Assembly: GCA_020056045.1 (NCBI GenBank)
Contig: JAGVIM010000058.1
Span: forward strand, 1 to 6,096
Direction of reading: 5' to 3'
Length of the DNA: 6,096 nt
From: Nanobdellota archaeon
GTDB lineage: Archaea > Nanobdellota > Nanobdellia > Pacearchaeales > GW2011-AR1
The position numbers and the translations under genes were made by a program. Of this stretch, positions 1 through 6,096 are shown piece after piece (the stretch's first letter is position 1; every line of letters begins with the position of its first letter). The notes beneath the pieces were generated by a model, which saw only the letters and a list, made by a program, of their open reading frames with translations, did not search any database and was not told where the DNA came from.

Positions 1-84
1 AAGATTATGTTTTTTTAATGTCGCAAGTTCTTCAGGAGAAAAATATACCGTAATATCATTTCCATTTGCAATATTTGCAATCAT
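1..84 (-). CDS. Partial unrecognised protein, N-terminal 28 codons only
   Basis: An ATG at 82-84 on the minus strand opens a reading frame that runs without a stop to the window edge, giving 28 residues. It includes the stretch GNDITVYFSPEEL and ends in a lysine-rich segment. The repeated ANIAN/GN residues come from two copies of the octamer ATTTGCAA inside the coding sequence. The gene is divergent from the thermosome gene and separated from it by 135 bases. A TATA-like element (taattaaatg on the minus strand, about 102-111) lies about 23 bases before the ATG, so a leaderless transcript is possible; no Shine-Dalgarno sequence is seen. The fragment is too short to assign a family. It could also be a chance open frame, but the position after a divergent promoter region makes a real gene more likely. 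Confidence 0.5.
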   Translation of the reverse strand, partial: MIANIANGNDITVYFSPEELATLKKHNL

Positions 85-130
85 AATTCATTATTGAAAA
101 AAGCATTTAATTACAATATTATTTGCAAAC

Positions 131-150
131 ATATATACTCTAGTATATAT
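131..150. promoter_or_regulatory. AT-rich palindrome in the divergent promoter region (candidate operator or bidirectional TATA)
   Basis: Two perfect 9-base arms, ATATATACT at 131-139 and AGTATATAT at 142-150, are separated by 2 bases. The site lies 47 bases before the minus-strand start at 84 and 70 bases before the thermosome start at 220. The arms read as TATA-like in both directions, so it could recruit TBP for both genes or be bound by a dimeric regulator. Archaeal chaperonin genes are often heat-regulated, which makes an operator here plausible, but no known operator consensus is recognised. Confidence 0.4.
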
Positions 151-167
151 TTTATTGTTTATTAAAC

Positions 168-177
168 CTTAAAAATA
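168..177 (+). promoter_or_regulatory. Candidate TATA box for the thermosome gene
   Basis: The stretch cttaaaaata, preceded by aaac (163-167 region), resembles an archaeal BRE plus TATA arrangement. It would start transcription near 198 and leave a leader of about 20 bases before the ATG at 220. Other AT-rich candidates nearby are tatttatt at 181-188, tataaa at 197-202 and the palindrome at 131-150, so the assignment is weak. No Shine-Dalgarno sequence precedes the start codon. Confidence 0.25.
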
Positions 178-219
178 CTCTATTTATTCTAGATACTATA
201 AAACAAAAAAGAAGTTACT

Positions 220-1830
220 ATGTCAGATAAACAACCCATTTACATACTTCCCGAAAATATTGAAAGAACAATCGGAAGAGATGCTCAAAGAAATAATATT
301 CTTGCTGCAAAATTAGTTTCTGACTCTATTAAAACAACATTAGGGCCAAAAGGAATGGATAAAATGCTTGTTGATTCTTTAGGAGATATTACTATTACAA
401 ATGACGGAGTTACAATTCTAGAAAAAATGGAAATTGAACACCCTGCAGCAAAAATGATGGTTGAAATTGCAAAAACTCAAGAACTAGAAGTTGGTGATGG
501 AACAACAACTGCAGTAATGCTGGCAGGAAAATTATTAGAAAATGCAGAAAAACTTTTAGACATGAAAATACATCCAACTGTTATAACAAAAGGTTATCAC
601 ATCGCATCTGAAAAAGCAAAAGAATATCTAAATGAATTAAGTACTGATTTAACTTTTGATAATGTTAGTGTTCTAAAAAATATTGTAATAACTGCAATGA
701 CAGGTAAAGGCGCAGAATCTTCAAAAGAAAAATTTGCACAAATCATTGTAGATGCAATAAAACAGATAGAAGAGAATGGGGATATTAATATTAACAATAT
801 TAAAATTGTAAAAAATAAAAGTAATGGAGTTGAGGATACAGAGCTGATAAGAGGAATTATAATTGATAAAGAAAAAGTTTCAATTGATATGCCTGGGAAA
901 ATTGAAAATGCAAAAATTGCTCTTATTTCTGAGGCTTTAGAAATAAAAAATCCATCAGCAGAAGCAAAAATCTCAGTTTCTTCTCCATCTCAATTACAAG
1001 AGTTCCTAAACAGGGAAGAGTATATGCTAAAACAAATTGTTGAAAGAATAAAATCATCAGGAGCAAATGTTATTTTCTGTCAAAAAGGTATTGATGATAT
1101 TGTACAATATTATCTTGCAAAAGAACAGATTTATACTTGCAGAAGAGTTGCAAAATCAGATATGGAAAACCTTTCTTCAGCAACAGGAGCAAAAATAGTT
1201 TCAAATATTAATGAGTTAACAGATTTAGAACTAGGAAAAGCAAAAATTGTTGAAGAAATAAGGCATGGAGAAGAAGCAATGACATATATAAGAGGTTGTG
1301 AAAATCCAAAAGCACTTACTATTTTAATACACGGAGGAAGTGAGCATGTTCTAGATGAAATAGAAAGAGCATTTAGAGATGGATTAGGAGATGTTGCAAC
1401 AGTTATTCGAGATAAAAAAATAGTTGCAGGTGCAGGTGCAATTGAAATAGAGCTTTCAAAAAAATTAAAAGAATTTTCTTCAACATTATCAGGAAGAGAA
1501 CAACTTGCAGTTATTGAATTTGCAAATGCATTGGAATTTATACCCTCAACACTAGCTGAAAATGCAGGACTTGATCCAATTGATGTTTTAACAGAACTTA
1601 AATCAAAACATGATTCAGGAGAAAAACAAGCAGGAATTAATATTTTTACAAATAAAGTAGAAAATGTATATGAAAAGGGAATAATAGAACCTGCAAAAAT
1701 AAAAAGACAAGCCATATCCTCAGCAACAGAAGTTGCAATTATGATACTCAGAATAGATGATGTTCTTGCATCAAGAACTCCTAGAAATAGTCCTAAAATG
1801 AATCCTGATTATATGCAAGGAATGGAATAA
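220..1830 (+). CDS. Thermosome subunit (group II chaperonin, TCP-1/Cpn60 family)
   Basis: This is an ATP-driven archaeal chaperonin subunit that assembles into a double-ring cytosolic folding chamber. At 536 residues it is normal length for the family. Visible hallmarks are [11 protein letters not shown] (39-49) in the nucleotide site, NDGVTIL (61-67), GDGTTT (92-97), TAMTGKGAE (159-167), an apical domain through the middle, RAFRDGLGD (383-391) with the expected catalytic Asp at 387, [13 protein letters not shown] (404-416) and NAGLDP (448-453). In the catalytic block the His common in eukaryotic CCT is Arg, which archaeal variation allows. The C-terminal tail is short (YMQGME), with only a trace of the GGM-rich tail of many thermosomes. 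The ATG at 220 is supported by an in-frame stop at 199-201 and by homology from the first residues. The gene converges on the membrane-protein gene 7 bases downstream. Its last 20 coding bases are duplicated at 2369-2388. Confidence 0.97.
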   Translation: MSDKQPIYILPENIERTIGRDAQRNNILAAKLVSDSIKTTLGPKGMDKMLVDSLGDITITNDGVTILEKMEIEHPAAKMMVEIAKTQELEVGDGTTTAVMLAGKLLENAEKLLDMKIHPTVITKGYHIASEKAKEYLNELSTDLTFDNVSVLKNIVITAMTGKGAESSKEKFAQIIVDAIKQIEENGDININNIKIVKNKSNGVEDTELIRGIIIDKEKVSIDMPGKIENAKIALISEALEIKNPSAEAKISVSSPSQLQEFLNREEYMLKQIVERIKSSGANVIFCQKGIDDIVQYYLAKEQIYTCRRVAKSDMENLSSATGAKIVSNINELTDLELGKAKIVEEIRHGEEAMTYIRGCENPKALTILIHGGSEHVLDEIERAFRDGLGDVATVIRDKKIVAGAGAIEIELSKKLKEFSSTLSGREQLAVIEFANALEFIPSTLAENAGLDPIDVLTELKSKHDSGEKQAGINIFTNKVENVYEKGIIEPAKIKRQAISSATEVAIMILRIDDVLASRTPRNSPKMNPDYMQGME

Positions 1831-1831
1831 T
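1811..1831 (+). repeat. Direct repeat copy 1, 3' end of the thermosome gene
   Basis: These 21 bases cover the last codons of the thermosome (through MQGME and the TAA stop) plus one downstream base. They are identical to 2369-2389 in the same orientation. Flanking bases on both sides differ between the copies, so the match is exactly 21 bases. The pair brackets the membrane-protein gene like a target-site or attachment-site duplication. Confidence 0.9.
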
Positions 1832-1837
1832 TTGTCT

Positions 1838-2323
1838 TTATTTATTAAATAAATTTTTTATTCTTATTATAAATCCAACTATAACTCCAATTAAAAAAGC
1901 AATAAAAGAGCCAAATATTGAAACAATTATCATTTCTATAACATTTTCTAAAATAGATTTTTGAAATAAATTTGGAGATATTAAAGGTCCAAAGACTATA
2001 GCTAGAATTCCTATATACAAGACTACTAGGAAAAAACCCAAACCAAACAAGATTCCTGATTGTAACTCTACAGGAAGAGACCCTAAATTATTATTTTCAA
2101 GTTTTATTAGACCCCAATTAAAAATATAAACTCCTGGAATAAGGCTGATCCCCAAAAAAATATAAATTAACACATACTTAAAAGTAAGAGTTAACCCTGC
2201 TGAATTAAATCCTTCTTTTGTCAAAGTCTGTATTGTACTAGATAAAATTAAAAGTAATATAACAAATAATAGGCCCTTAAAACTCCCATTTTTATAGAAT
2301 TGAAATTTGGATTTAATTTCCAT
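1838..2323 (-). CDS. Small integral membrane protein with four predicted transmembrane helices, function unknown
   Basis: This 161-residue protein is dominated by hydrophobic segments at about 18-34, 48-70, 90-113 and 128-153. Positive residues at the N-terminus (KSK, K11, K17) and C-terminus (RIKNLFNK) suggest both ends lie in the cytoplasm. The second helix contains LIPGVYIFNW; loops are short and no catalytic motif or cysteine is present. I do not recognise the family. The ATG at 2321-2323 is preceded, about 24 bases upstream on its strand, by a TATA-like box, suggesting its own leaderless transcript. The gene lies entirely within the 558-base segment bracketed by the 21-base direct repeats, so it may be a recent arrival between the thermosome gene and the zinc-ribbon gene. 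Base composition looks like that of its neighbours, giving no separate sign of transfer. Confidence 0.8.
   Translation of the reverse strand: MEIKSKFQFYKNGSFKGLLFVILLLILSSTIQTLTKEGFNSAGLTLTFKYVLIYIFLGISLIPGVYIFNWGLIKLENNNLGSLPVELQSGILFGLGFFLVVLYIGILAIVFGPLISPNLFQKSILENVIEMIIVSIFGSFIAFLIGVIVGFIIRIKNLFNK
1840..1859 (+). terminator. Candidate transcription terminator of the thermosome gene
   Basis: A 15-base AT-only palindrome (arms ATTTATT and AATAAAT around a central A, 1840-1854) runs into six T residues at 1854-1859, just after the thermosome stop. Archaeal termination needs mainly a T-rich non-template strand, so the T-run may suffice. The element lies inside the 3' end of the convergent membrane-protein gene, so its bases also encode the LFNK end of that protein. 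This dual use and the low complexity limit confidence. Confidence 0.35.
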
Positions 2324-2343
2324 TATAAATAATAGTCAGTATG

Positions 2344-2351
2344 ATTTATAA
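2344..2351 (-). promoter_or_regulatory. Candidate TATA box for the membrane-protein gene
   Basis: On the minus strand the sequence reads TTATAAAT. Its centre lies about 24 bases before the ATG at 2323, the spacing expected when an archaeal transcript starts at or next to the start codon. No Shine-Dalgarno sequence is present between them, which fits a leaderless mRNA. The box lies within the repeat-bracketed segment, so the gene would carry its own promoter. Confidence 0.5.
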
Positions 2352-2368
2352 GTTTTATCACTAATTGA

Positions 2369-2389
2369 ATATGCAAGGAATGGAATAAT
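2369..2389 (+). repeat. Direct repeat copy 2, orphan copy of the thermosome 3' end
   Basis: This is a perfect 21-base copy of 1811-1831 in the spacer between the membrane-protein start (2323) and the zinc-ribbon stop (2396). It still reads as ATG CAA GGA ATG GAA TAA, the MQGME-stop end of the thermosome, but is attached to no gene. Its distance to the zinc-ribbon stop is 7 bases after the TAA. If the intervening 558 bases were removed, the thermosome and zinc-ribbon genes would converge with the tight spacing typical of this window. Confidence 0.9.
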
Positions 2390-2395
2390 CAAATC

Positions 2396-2803
2396 CTAAT
2401 TATTAGGGGCAGCTCTTTTTCTATTTTCGTATTTTACTATTGCATCACCAATATGGTCTGGAATAGGTGTTGCAGAACCAATAGTAAACTGATCAGTAGT
2501 TGTAGCTACAATTGCAATATATTTAGATCCAGTTTCATTTGCAAAATCTTGAATTTGTTTTTCTATTTCAGCAGGAAGCTCTTGATTAGATTCAGAATTA
2601 TCTAACATATGAATAATTGAAGAATCATCATGATTATGGCCATTATTTCCATTTCTATTATGGCCTATTGCAGGAGCGCTCATAAGCCTTTTAGCAAGTC
2701 CACCACACATTTTAATACAAATTTGCTGTTTAGGAGCATCGCTAGATTCAAGTTGTTCATATTCTACCCCACATTTTCCACACTGATATTCATAGATTGG
2801 CAT
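2396..2803 (-). CDS. FmdB-like small zinc-ribbon protein with a histidine/asparagine-rich linker
   Basis: The N-terminus MPIYEYQCGKCG is the signature of FmdB-family putative regulatory zinc ribbons. A four-cysteine site is visible at C8, C11, C29 and C33 (numbered from the ATG). The second pair is CIKMCGG, a C-x3-C rather than the usual C-x2-C. A linker follows with His at 48, 56, 58 and 65 and many Asn and Gly. The C-terminal half (about 75-135) is a predicted mixed alpha/beta segment I cannot assign. A TTG two codons upstream (2807-2809) could also start the frame, but family members begin with MPxYEY, so the ATG at 2801-2803 is preferred, giving 135 residues. A TATA-like box about 28 bases upstream suggests its own promoter, although the gene lies only 48 bases after the cysteine-rich gene and could be co-transcribed. 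The molecular role of FmdB-like proteins is poorly defined. Confidence 0.8.
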   Translation of the reverse strand: MPIYEYQCGKCGVEYEQLESSDAPKQQICIKMCGGLAKRLMSAPAIGHNRNGNNGHNHDDSSIIHMLDNSESNQELPAEIEKQIQDFANETGSKYIAIVATTTDQFTIGSATPIPDHIGDAIVKYENRKRAAPNN

Positions 2804-2826
2804 TGTCAAAAAGTAAAAAATAAATT

Positions 2827-2840
2827 CTTTAAAAACCTTT
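2827..2840 (-). promoter_or_regulatory. Candidate BRE/TATA element for the zinc-ribbon gene
   Basis: The minus strand reads aaaggtttttaaag, a purine/A-rich block followed by a TTTTTAAA core, like an archaeal BRE plus TATA box. The core centre lies about 28 bases before the ATG at 2803, consistent with a transcript with almost no leader. It sits in the 48-base gap after the cysteine-rich gene. Confidence 0.4.
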
Positions 2841-2851
2841 TGATTAATTTT

Positions 2852-4282
2852 TTATTTAGAACATCCAACACAAACATTTCTAAATTTACCATTCATTAAT
2901 TTAGATCTTATACAGGAAGAACAAACTTCTATTCTGCATGAATTGCATTTTTTAAAATTAAATTTTGGGCTAAATTTTCCACATGAACTGCAATATGCAG
3001 AGCAATTATTACATAATGGCTTTCCACTCACGGAATCTTTGCATCCATGGCTGTTGCAAAAAGGCTTTGAACATTTAAAGCATATTGATTCACATTTACT
3101 GCACATTTTTACAGAACAAACACTACAAGAACTTTTTTTACATGAGTTACAGATAATTTTAAAACAACTATCACATTTTGAAATACAATTTTTGCAAATA
3201 AGATGATTTGAAGAACAAAGATTAATCTCATTTGTCTCTTTTCCGCAACTTTCACATAAAAGAGAACTTAATTCTTTTGTTAAAGGGTTATAATTAAGAT
3301 TTATTTCTTTAGAATTTCTCAATTCACCTTTTTTCTTTAATGAAACTTTTAATAAATAAATAGGATAATAAATTATGGTAGTATTAATCAAATTTTTTAA
3401 TATGTTAATGCTATGTTTTTGTTTTTCGTCATTGATTAAAAGAACTATTTCCCTTTCAAATTTTTGAAAATCTTCAGAATTTTTCAATTTTTCAATATTT
3501 TGTTTTAGCCTTTCAATTTTTTCTAAAAATAATTTTTTATTATCTTCAGAAGATTTACCCTGAAGTTTAGTTGTAAACTCTTTTATCTTTTCCTCACCAT
3601 CACTAATTTCTTTGTTAATTTCATCAACCTGGCTGGAATAATGGGATTTTATTCTTTTAATTTCTTTTTCAAGAGAAACACTAAGCAAAAGACTTATGCC
3701 CTGAATTTTTCCATTTAAAATATCTTTTAATTTTTCTTTTGCATTATTATAATTTTCTTTAACACTGTCTAATTTAACATCAGTTTTATTTCCTTCAATA
3801 GTTTCATAATTGTTGATATCAAAAGGAATAACTGATTTATTCTGAAGATAAATAGAATTTATTAGCTGTTCCTTTTCATTTAAATATTGAAAAACAGTTA
3901 TAAAAGTAAATCTATAGATCTGCTCATTAGATATTTTTTCCAAAATATTAATAATTTCATAATCTTTTAAATCAATATTTTTTTTAATTTCCTCTTTCAT
4001 ATTAACATTAAATTTTATTTTAAGGAGTGTTGTTTGAGCCTTACTTTCTAAATAATTTGCTATGAGTTTAATTAAATAACTTCCACCACTAACAAGTTCA
4101 CTATCCATGGTTAGATCTTCACGTTCAAAAACAAAAGAATAAGGTGATTTTTTACCAAATAATCTCTCAAAATCTAAAGGAACCTTATCAACAAATAAAA
4201 TTTTATCTTTCCAACTAACATCACATTTTAAACTTTTAAAAAAGTTTTCTGTTAATTTTTTTAAATTATCTTCAATTTCCAT
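2852..4282 (-). CDS. Coiled-coil protein with a large multi-zinc cysteine-rich C-terminal domain, partner of the SNF2 ATPase
   Basis: This 476-residue protein is not one I recognise. Residues 1-165 form a mixed alpha/beta region without a known motif. Residues about 170-290 are charged and helical, with likely coiled coil around 203-285. A hydrophobic stretch TTIIYYPIYLLKVSL (301-315) follows. From 343 to 474 there are 27 cysteines, 24 of them in 12 CxxC pairs, plus H360 and H412: enough ligands for about seven zinc ions. The first block (C343, C346, C356, H360, C363, C366, C370, C373) matches the order and most of the spacing of a C3HC4 RING finger. After it, units of C-x2-C-x4-C-x2-C (last ligand His in one) recur at 370-381, 386-397, 401-412 and 446-457. 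The ATG at 4280-4282 is fixed by an in-frame stop two codons upstream. It overlaps the end of the SNF2 gene by 11 bases, so translation is probably coupled and the products probably interact. Confidence 0.85.
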   Translation of the reverse strand: MEIEDNLKKLTENFFKSLKCDVSWKDKILFVDKVPLDFERLFGKKSPYSFVFEREDLTMDSELVSGGSYLIKLIANYLESKAQTTLLKIKFNVNMKEEIKKNIDLKDYEIINILEKISNEQIYRFTFITVFQYLNEKEQLINSIYLQNKSVIPFDINNYETIEGNKTDVKLDSVKENYNNAKEKLKDILNGKIQGISLLLSVSLEKEIKRIKSHYSSQVDEINKEISDGEEKIKEFTTKLQGKSSEDNKKLFLEKIERLKQNIEKLKNSEDFQKFEREIVLLINDEKQKHSINILKNLINTTIIYYPIYLLKVSLKKKGELRNSKEINLNYNPLTKELSSLLCESCGKETNEINLCSSNHLICKNCISKCDSCFKIICNSCKKSSCSVCSVKMCSKCESICFKCSKPFCNSHGCKDSVSGKPLCNNCSAYCSSCGKFSPKFNFKKCNSCRIEVCSSCIRSKLMNGKFRNVCVGCSK

Positions 4283-6056
4283 TGTCTAATAAATTTTGGT
4301 TATACTCTTTTGATTCCTTATATGCCTGTATTCCTTCTTCTATAATTTCTGCAATTTCTGCAACTTCTTTTGAAAAAATCTCTAGATTATTTTTTGAATC
4401 TAAAAATTTATTCATTAACATTTCTTCTATTTTATTCATCCCAAATTTGCCTTCATCATCAAGACCTAGATTAAATAATATTATTGGAAGTTCCCCAATA
4501 ACAAGTCCAATGCAACACATTTTATTTATTATCAAGTCAACAACATGCTCTTCCATTGTTCCTTTTGTTGCAAGACTATAAATATTCATATCCTTTTGTT
4601 GTCCGATTCTATCAAGTCTACCTATTCTTTGTTCAACTGCCATAGGATTCCAAGGAAGATCATAGTTAATCAAATTATTACAAAATTGAAAATTAAGTCC
4701 TTCTGCACCTGTTTCAGTACTTATCATTATGTTTGCACTAGCTTTAAATTGTTTAATTTTTTCAGTTTTTTCTTCTCTTGTAAGTCCGCCAGTAAATTCA
4801 ACAATCTCTAAATTATAGGGAATAAGCTTTTCAGTTATATATCTCTGTGTTGAAGGATATTTTGTATAAATTAGGATTTTATTTTTTGGATCCTCTTTCA
4901 TTATTCCAGAGATTATCTCAATTATTTTTTCAATTTTTGAATCTTTTTTAATATTTTTATAACCTTCAACTATTCTACTGGCTATCTCTTTTGTGTCAGT
5001 ATGATATTTATCATCATTAATAATTTTTGTTAAAGATTCTATTGCAGATCTTGAAGAACTAGTAACTTTTGGAAGAAGAGCATAAATTGCGAGTTTTCCA
5101 TTTATTTCATTTCCATTTGAAGAAAAATATTTAGTTTTTAACATTTCACAAATCATTTCATAAATTTCCATTTCTTCTTTAGAAAGTTCAATGGATATAA
5201 TTTTTGGAATTCTTTTTTTATAATCTACCTTTGTTTCACTTCTTTTTCTTCTAATCATCACTTCATCTAATTTTAGTTTTAAATCTCTAGGGTTAAGGGG
5301 CATTCTTTTATTACCGCGATTAAGAAAATTCTTTCTAAACTCATTCATTGTTCCCAAATGACCTCTTTTTAATAAATTAAGCAAGTTATAGAGTTCTAAA
5401 AGATCATTTTGAAAAGGTGTTGCTGTTAGGATGAGAAATCTTTTTTTCTGCATCCTATTTACAAATTTCCATCTGACTGTTTTCTTATCTTTTAATTTAT
5501 GGGCTTCATCAACTATAAGGAGATCCCAGGCAATTTCATGAGCTTTTTCATGTTTAAATTTTCTTAATGCTGTATCATAAATTTTAACTCTATCAAGTGA
5601 AGCAATAATAAAATTACTCTTTGTCCAATCAGATTCATTTTCAATTATTTGAAAATCAAGTTCAAATTTTTCTTTTAATTCTGCAACCCATTGATCAACC
5701 AATGATGGGGGTGTTAATATCAATACTTTTTTTACAAATCCCCTATCAATACATTCCCTAAGTACAAGTCCTGTTGTTATTGTTTTTCCAAGTCCAACTT
5801 CATCTGCAAGTAATGCATTTCCATTAAAATCTCTTAAAATTCTTAGTGCGCCTTCTGGTTGATGGGGCAAATCATAGGTTAAATTTTTTTTAATTTTAGG
5901 ATATGAAATAAGCTCTCTTATTTCAGTATTTCCAGAAATTTCATTTGCATCTATCTTTAATTGGAGAATTTCTTTTGATTCAAATTTATTTTCCTTAATA
6001 TTTTCAAATAAATCTTCATTATCTGAAAAAGATTCATTAATAATTATATCACTCAT
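4272..6056 (-). CDS. SNF2-family DNA-dependent ATPase (superfamily 2, RapA/HepA-like)
   Basis: This 594-residue protein has a complete two-lobe helicase-type motor. Motifs are an upstream LPHQ glutamine (Q66), Walker A ADEVGLGKT (84-92), motif Ia LILTPPSLVDQW (112-123), Walker B DEAH (183-186), motif III TATPFQ (211-216), motif IV ILIYTKYPS (394-402), motif V TETGAEGLNFQ (447-457) and motif VI EQRIGRLDRIGQ (475-486) with R480 and R483 as likely arginine fingers. All catalytic residues are present. SNF2 proteins translocate on double-stranded DNA and move or remove bound proteins rather than unwinding it; the DEVGLGKT and DRIGQ wording fits the RapA/HepA-like branch. The segment GLVIGELPIILFNLG (517-531) resembles the C-terminal part of prokaryotic members. 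There is no extra N-terminal domain beyond about 55 residues and no insert between lobes. The frame is open to the window edge, but the ATG at 6054-6056 has a good Shine-Dalgarno sequence, so it is the preferred start. The stop TGA overlaps the next gene. Confidence 0.93.
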   Translation of the reverse strand: MSDIIINESFSDNEDLFENIKENKFESKEILQLKIDANEISGNTEIRELISYPKIKKNLTYDLPHQPEGALRILRDFNGNALLADEVGLGKTITTGLVLRECIDRGFVKKVLILTPPSLVDQWVAELKEKFELDFQIIENESDWTKSNFIIASLDRVKIYDTALRKFKHEKAHEIAWDLLIVDEAHKLKDKKTVRWKFVNRMQKKRFLILTATPFQNDLLELYNLLNLLKRGHLGTMNEFRKNFLNRGNKRMPLNPRDLKLKLDEVMIRRKRSETKVDYKKRIPKIISIELSKEEMEIYEMICEMLKTKYFSSNGNEINGKLAIYALLPKVTSSSRSAIESLTKIINDDKYHTDTKEIASRIVEGYKNIKKDSKIEKIIEIISGIMKEDPKNKILIYTKYPSTQRYITEKLIPYNLEIVEFTGGLTREEKTEKIKQFKASANIMISTETGAEGLNFQFCNNLINYDLPWNPMAVEQRIGRLDRIGQQKDMNIYSLATKGTMEEHVVDLIINKMCCIGLVIGELPIILFNLGLDDEGKFGMNKIEEMLMNKFLDSKNNLEIFSKEVAEIAEIIEEGIQAYKESKEYNQNLLDNGN

Positions 6057-6064
6057 TTTTTTAT

Positions 6065-6069
6065 CTCCT
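6065..6069 (-). promoter_or_regulatory. Shine-Dalgarno sequence of the SNF2 gene
   Basis: On the minus strand AGGAG lies 8 bases before the ATG at 6056, a standard spacing. It decides the start, because the reading frame has no upstream stop inside the window. It is the only clear ribosome binding site here; the other genes lack one. This implies an mRNA leader or an upstream co-transcribed gene beyond the window edge. Confidence 0.75.
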
Positions 6070-6096
6070 GTTTTTAGTTTTAAAATTTTTAGAGAG

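Noticed and set aside
64..128. Three copies of ATTTGCAA (64-71, 73-80, 121-128) as possible regulator sites
   Set aside because: Two copies lie inside the partial coding sequence and simply encode the repeated Ala-Asn residues; the third alone is not informative in such AT-rich DNA.
1131..1715. A 194-codon minus-strand open frame inside the thermosome gene
   Set aside because: It lies wholly antisense to a clearly conserved chaperonin gene, its serine/phenylalanine-rich translation is typical of a reversed coding strand, and it has no convincing start signals.
1832..2368. Insertion sequence with terminal inverted repeats and a transposase
   Set aside because: The ends of the segment between the direct repeats do not form inverted repeats, and its only gene is a membrane protein without transposase or recombinase motifs.
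1801..2403. Near-match of 11 of 12 bases between 1801-1812 and 2392-2403, beside the 21-base repeats
   Set aside because: It is short, AT-rich, on opposite sides of the two repeat copies and coding in both places, so it is more likely chance than an extension of the duplication.
2630..2899. Plus-strand open frame spanning the zinc-ribbon start and the end of the cysteine-rich gene
   Set aside because: It is antisense to two better supported genes and their spacer, with no start signal or similarity.
2943..3206. Plus-strand open frame with repeated leucine/histidine patterns
   Set aside because: It is the antisense shadow of the cysteine-rich array; the regularity comes from the reversed Cys and Lys codons.
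4282..4811. Two plus-strand open frames antisense to the 3' half of the SNF2 gene
   Set aside because: They overlap conserved helicase motifs on the opposite strand and encode low-complexity Ser/Phe-rich sequence with no recognisable family.

Overview
The window comes from an AT-rich archaeon. The clearest marker is a complete group II chaperonin (thermosome) gene. Tight gene packing, TATA-like boxes about 25 bases ahead of several start codons (suggesting leaderless mRNAs) and T-rich gene ends also fit archaea. The style (a low-GC thermosome with a short tail, small hypothetical genes) would suit a DPANN lineage such as Woesearchaeota or Pacearchaeota, but that placement is inference and other low-GC archaea are possible.

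Layout. Positions 1-84 hold the first 28 codons of an unrecognised minus-strand gene leaving the window. A 135-base divergent spacer follows, with a 20-base AT-rich palindrome (131-150). The thermosome gene (220-1830, +) comes next. It converges, 7 bases apart, on a minus-strand gene for a four-helix membrane protein (1838-2323). Further minus-strand genes follow: a small FmdB-like zinc-ribbon protein (2396-2803), a coiled-coil protein with an exceptionally cysteine-rich C-terminus (2852-4282), and a SNF2-family ATPase (4272-6056). The ATPase and cysteine-rich genes overlap by 11 bases and look like one translationally coupled functional unit, with the ATPase first in transcription order.

Two observations stand out. 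First, the final 20 bases of the thermosome gene plus one following base are repeated perfectly (21 bases) at 2369-2389, so the membrane-protein gene sits inside a 558-base segment bracketed by direct repeats. This looks like an insertion at the 3' end of the thermosome gene that left that gene intact, and no recombinase is present. Second, the SNF2 ATPase is paired with a partner carrying 12 CxxC pairs. The first zinc-binding block of the partner follows RING-type spacing, and repeated C-x2-C-x4-C-x2-C units follow. I do not recognise this pair as a described system. A DNA- or chromatin-remodelling, repair or defence role is possible but not shown by the sequence. No RNA genes, CRISPR arrays, insertion sequences or integrases were seen.
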